Shown here one piece after another: positions 4,108 to 6,677 of a DNA stretch of 6,677 nt. The position numbers and the translations under genes are program-made. Origin of the DNA: Desulfobacterales bacterium (lineage in GTDB: Bacteria > Desulfobacterota > Desulfobacteria > Desulfobacterales > C00003060); assembly GCA_030629475.1 (NCBI GenBank), contig DAOVOU010000123.1:1-6677 (forward strand), read 5' to 3'. The notes under the pieces were generated by a model. The model was not told where the DNA came from and made no database searches. It was given only the letters and a program-made list of their open reading frames with translations. Each line of letters begins with the position of its first letter. Position 1 is the stretch's first letter.

Positions 4108-6495
4108 ATGGGCATTCTGAAAAAAGATCCGACGATTTTTCTGGGCCTGGGTATAACCCTCCTCTTTTTGGGGCTTGGGTTCTTTCGCATGGAGTTTCTC
4201 GACACATTGGAACTCAAGTTCTACGATGTGATGATGAGTTTAAGGGGGGACCCAGAAGGCCCGAGCGATCTCGTTCTCGTGGACATAGACGACGAATCCA
4301 TAGAGAAGCTCGGCCATTGGCCTTGGCCCCGCTCCCTTATGGCCAAAGGCATCAGGAAGTTAAACGCGGCCGGATCCAGGGTCATCGGGCTCAATTTGAT
4401 CCTGAGCGAACCTCAGGACAAGACCGGCCTAAGGGAGCTTAAGGACCTGGAGGAGCTTTTCGTCGAAACCGTGCTGGACCATGCGGGCGACAAAGGGCCT
4501 ATGTTTCTCCGGGCCATGAGTGACGCCCAGGCAAGGCTGGACAACGACAAAAAATTTGCGGAGGCCCTCCAGAAGTCAGGCAAAGTGGTGCTCCCGGTCT
4601 TTTTCAAGGAGCAGGCGCTGGGAGGGAAGGGAACAATAGAAATAGACGAGGCCCTGATTGATCAGTCGATCCAAAGCATCAGTTACCCCAAAGGCTTGCA
4701 ATGCCCTCAGGCCAACGAGATATTCCTGCCCATCCCTGCCTTTTTAAGAGCCACAAAGGGGATAGGCCACATCAACCGCACCCACGACATGGACGGAACG
4801 TCCAGACGGGAACTGCTCTTGTATGAGTTCAACGGGCTTTACATCCCTTCCTACACCTTAAGACTGGCGGCCCTGTACCTGAATGTCCCCCAGAACAAAA
4901 TACGGGCCGATCTGGGCTCAGCCATTTACTTAGGCTCCCTTGAGATTCCCACCACATCGTACTCTGAATTAATGGTCAGCTTCAAAGGCCCACGGGGATC
5001 CTTTAAGAGTTACTCCTACTTCGACGTCATGAACGATAAGATTCCATTGGGCGTCTTCAAGAACAAACTCGTTTTGGTGAGCGCCTCGGCTACGGGAATA
5101 ATGAACCCGCTCAGCACACCTATCGATCCGAGCATGCCCGTGGGGGAGTTCTCAGCCCATACCATCTGGACAATACTAAACAAAGAATTTGTTCGACAGC
5201 TGCCCTGGGGGTCCAACGCTGAGATCCTTATGATACTCGTCCTGGGATTGGTGATCACATTTGTTTTGCCAAGGTTAAGGGCCATGATTGCAGGCATGAC
5301 CTTTCTGATCTTTCTTATATCGCTCATAGGGGGCTCAACCTACTTTCTTGTCTCAAGGGGCCTCTGGGTTCAGGTGACCTACCCTCTCCTACAGCTTGTC
5401 TTTGGCTACATCGGGGTGGTAAGCATCAAGTACTTTGTAACCGAGGCCCGTGAAGAGAAGGTAGAGGGTGAGCCCGCTGAGACCAAGCGGATGCTGGGGA
5501 TCTCTCTTCAGAGTCAGGGAATGCTGGATAGGGATGTCCGTGAAAGGAAAAAGAAACTGATGCAGGCCGGCGAGACGATGGCATCCGGCGACGGCTTTTT
5601 GGGCGACGGTTCAGCGGGCGAGGGCCTTCTGGCCGCGCGCACCCGTCTGGGCAGGTACGAGGTGATCAAGGAATTGGGCAAAGGTGCTATGGGCGCAGTC
5701 TACCTGGGCCGAGACCCGCGCATCAATCGGGCTACCGCGATCAAGACCGTCCCGTTTGCCGATGACTTCGAGCCGGAAGAAGCGGAGAATATGAAGGAGA
5801 AATTCTTCCAGGAGGCTAGAAGCGCGGGGACCCTCTCCCACCCCAACATCGTCACTATCTACGATGCGGGCGAAGAGCAAGATCTGGCCTACATCGCCAT
5901 GGAGTATTTGGAAGGGGAGACCCTGGCAAAATATACGGAAAAAGGCAACCTCTTGCCCATGCGCAAGGTCATCGACTATGTGGCCGACATAGCCGACGCC
6001 CTGGATTACGGCCACCAGAAGGGGATAGTCCATCGGGACATCAAACCGGCCAACATAATGCTCTTGAAAACCGGGATTGTAAAGATCACCGACTTTGGCA
6101 TAGCCAGAATGACGGCGACCTCCCAGACCCGGACCGGTGTGGTGAAAGGTACGCCGTATTATATGTCGCCAGAGCAGTTTTCCGGCGAAAAGGTGGATGG
6201 AAGGTCAGACATCTTCTCATTGGGAACAATGCTATTCCAGCTTTTGACAGGCAGGCTTCCCTTCTACGGCGATAACCCGGCAGCGCTCATGCACCAGGTA
6301 ATGAACGTGCCCCATCCTGACCCGAGAAAAATAAACCCAAAAATAGTAAAGGCCCTTGTGACCATAATAAACAAGGCCCTGGAGAAGGACCGGGAGAAGC
6401 GCTACAAGAGGGCGTCCCATATGGCTGCCCACTTAAGAGAGCTTGGAAAAAGGATCGATGAATTTATTGCCAAAAAGAAGGCGGAAAAGAAATAG
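4108..6495 (+). CDS. Membrane CHASE2 sensor Ser/Thr kinase
   Basis: A 795-residue transmembrane receptor kinase. TM1 is about 8-27. A periplasmic CHASE2 domain (about 28-365) shows VDIDDESIEKLGHWPWPR, GHINRTHDMDGTSRRELL and the late KLVLVSASATG (320-330) with TPIDPSMPVGEFSAHTI. Residue N96 (IGLNLILSEP) replaces the Asp usual there, and a charged insert follows at about 103-145. Three closely spaced TMs (about 373-390, 394-416, 422-444) return the chain to the cytoplasm. A charged linker (445-511) leads to a kinase domain at about 515-780: GKGAMGAVY (524-532), K546, HRDIKPAN (642-649), DFG (662-664) and GTPYYMSPEQ (681-690). Loop residues T669, T671, T674 and T676 are plausible autophosphorylation sites. 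The tail is Lys-rich. The start is ATG 4108, needed for TM1. The nearest SD-like AAAGGG (4086-4091) is 16 bases away, so translational coupling to the preceding kinase is likely. CHASE2 ligands are unknown. Confidence 0.92.
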   Translation: MGILKKDPTIFLGLGITLLFLGLGFFRMEFLDTLELKFYDVMMSLRGDPEGPSDLVLVDIDDESIEKLGHWPWPRSLMAKGIRKLNAAGSRVIGLNLILSEPQDKTGLRELKDLEELFVETVLDHAGDKGPMFLRAMSDAQARLDNDKKFAEALQKSGKVVLPVFFKEQALGGKGTIEIDEALIDQSIQSISYPKGLQCPQANEIFLPIPAFLRATKGIGHINRTHDMDGTSRRELLLYEFNGLYIPSYTLRLAALYLNVPQNKIRADLGSAIYLGSLEIPTTSYSELMVSFKGPRGSFKSYSYFDVMNDKIPLGVFKNKLVLVSASATGIMNPLSTPIDPSMPVGEFSAHTIWTILNKEFVRQLPWGSNAEILMILVLGLVITFVLPRLRAMIAGMTFLIFLISLIGGSTYFLVSRGLWVQVTYPLLQLVFGYIGVVSIKYFVTEAREEKVEGEPAETKRMLGISLQSQGMLDRDVRERKKKLMQAGETMASGDGFLGDGSAGEGLLAARTRLGRYEVIKELGKGAMGAVYLGRDPRINRATAIKTVPFADDFEPEEAENMKEKFFQEARSAGTLSHPNIVTIYDAGEEQDLAYIAMEYLEGETLAKYTEKGNLLPMRKVIDYVADIADALDYGHQKGIVHRDIKPANIMLLKTGIVKITDFGIARMTATSQTRTGVVKGTPYYMSPEQFSGEKVDGRSDIFSLGTMLFQLLTGRLPFYGDNPAALMHQVMNVPHPDPRKINPKIVKALVTIINKALEKDREKRYKRASHMAAHLRELGKRIDEFIAKKKAEKK

Positions 6496-6546
6496 AAGAT
6501 AGCAGATACTGGATTGTAAATGGCATAAATAGTGCATCGAACTTAG

Positions 6547-6558
6547 TTCGCTTCGCTC
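6547..6558. repeat. Inverted copy of the GAGCGAAGCGA core
   Basis: TTCGCTTCGCTC here is the reverse complement of GAGCGAAGCGAA and matches the core at 2786-2797 in 11 of 12 bases. The ATTTC/GAAAT outer arms are absent, so it is a partial copy. Next to it, CGAACT-T-AGTTCG (6538-6550) forms a short dyad. Neither is followed by a T-run, so no intrinsic terminator can be called for the kinase unit. Confidence 0.5.
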
Positions 6559-6562
6559 ACAA

Positions 6563-6622
6563 TTGGAATAATGGAATGTTGGAATACTGGAATATTGGGT
6601 TTGGAATACTGGAATATTGGGT
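6563..6622. repeat. TGGAAT-type tandem repeat with a perfect 22-base duplication
   Basis: The 22 bases at 6579-6600 are repeated exactly at 6601-6622. Each unit has two 8-base sub-units (TTGGAATA, CTGGAATA) plus TTGGGT. Degenerate sub-units TTGGAATA and ATGGAATG extend it left to 6563. The remaining non-coding tail 6623-6677 is AT-rich. It ends in ATG at 6668 after GTGAG, which could open a further gene but offers only three codons. Confidence 0.85.
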
Positions 6623-6677
6623 TTTTATTAGGTTGATAAGTATCATAATTCATGAAATAAGTGAGTCATGGATCGAA

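Noticed and set aside
6668..6677. ATG with a GTGAG upstream at the window end as the start of a new gene
   Set aside because: Only three codons are available, so coding cannot be supported.

Overview
The window reads as a piece of a bacterial chromosome, most plausibly from a Desulfobacterota/deltaproteobacterium or a similar signalling-rich environmental lineage. That placement is an inference from three things: a CDF transporter fused to a NifX-like domain, two Hanks-type Ser/Thr kinases with unusual sensor domains, and intergenic DNA full of short GTTCA, GAGCGAAGCGA and TGGAAT repeats. No rRNA, tRNA, CRISPR array or transposase gene was seen. All genes are on the + strand.

Layout. 1-260 is the 3' end of a PEBP/YbhB-type (Raf-kinase-inhibitor-like) protein gene cut by the window edge. 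401-1666 encodes a cation diffusion facilitator with a C-terminal NifX/NifB-like domain. 1667-2138 has no credible gene. It holds a nested set of inverted repeats whose outer arms are oppositely oriented GTTCA arrays. 2139-2636 encodes a small protein that is essentially one cyclic-nucleotide-binding domain (cNBD). A near-consensus sigma70-type promoter (2706-2734) then leads into a two-gene unit. Its first gene, 2808-4100, encodes a soluble Ser/Thr kinase with a C-terminal cNBD. Its second, 4108-6495, encodes a membrane CHASE2-Ser/Thr kinase, with only 7 bases between the two. The last 182 bases are repeat-rich and non-coding.

How it may work (inference). The three genes from 2139 to 6495 look like one signalling neighbourhood. 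An extracytoplasmic cue would be read by the CHASE2 kinase. An intracellular ligand, probably a cyclic nucleotide, would be read by the cNBD kinase and by the free cNBD protein. Both kinases keep the catalytic residues and share similar stretches, so they look like paralogues, possibly acting in sequence or on shared targets. The arrangement resembles eukaryotic PKG in combining kinase and cNBD in one chain, but with the domain order reversed. No cyclase, phosphodiesterase, phosphatase or FHA protein is encoded in the window, so ligand and substrates are unknown. The CDF and PEBP genes have no evident link to the kinase unit.
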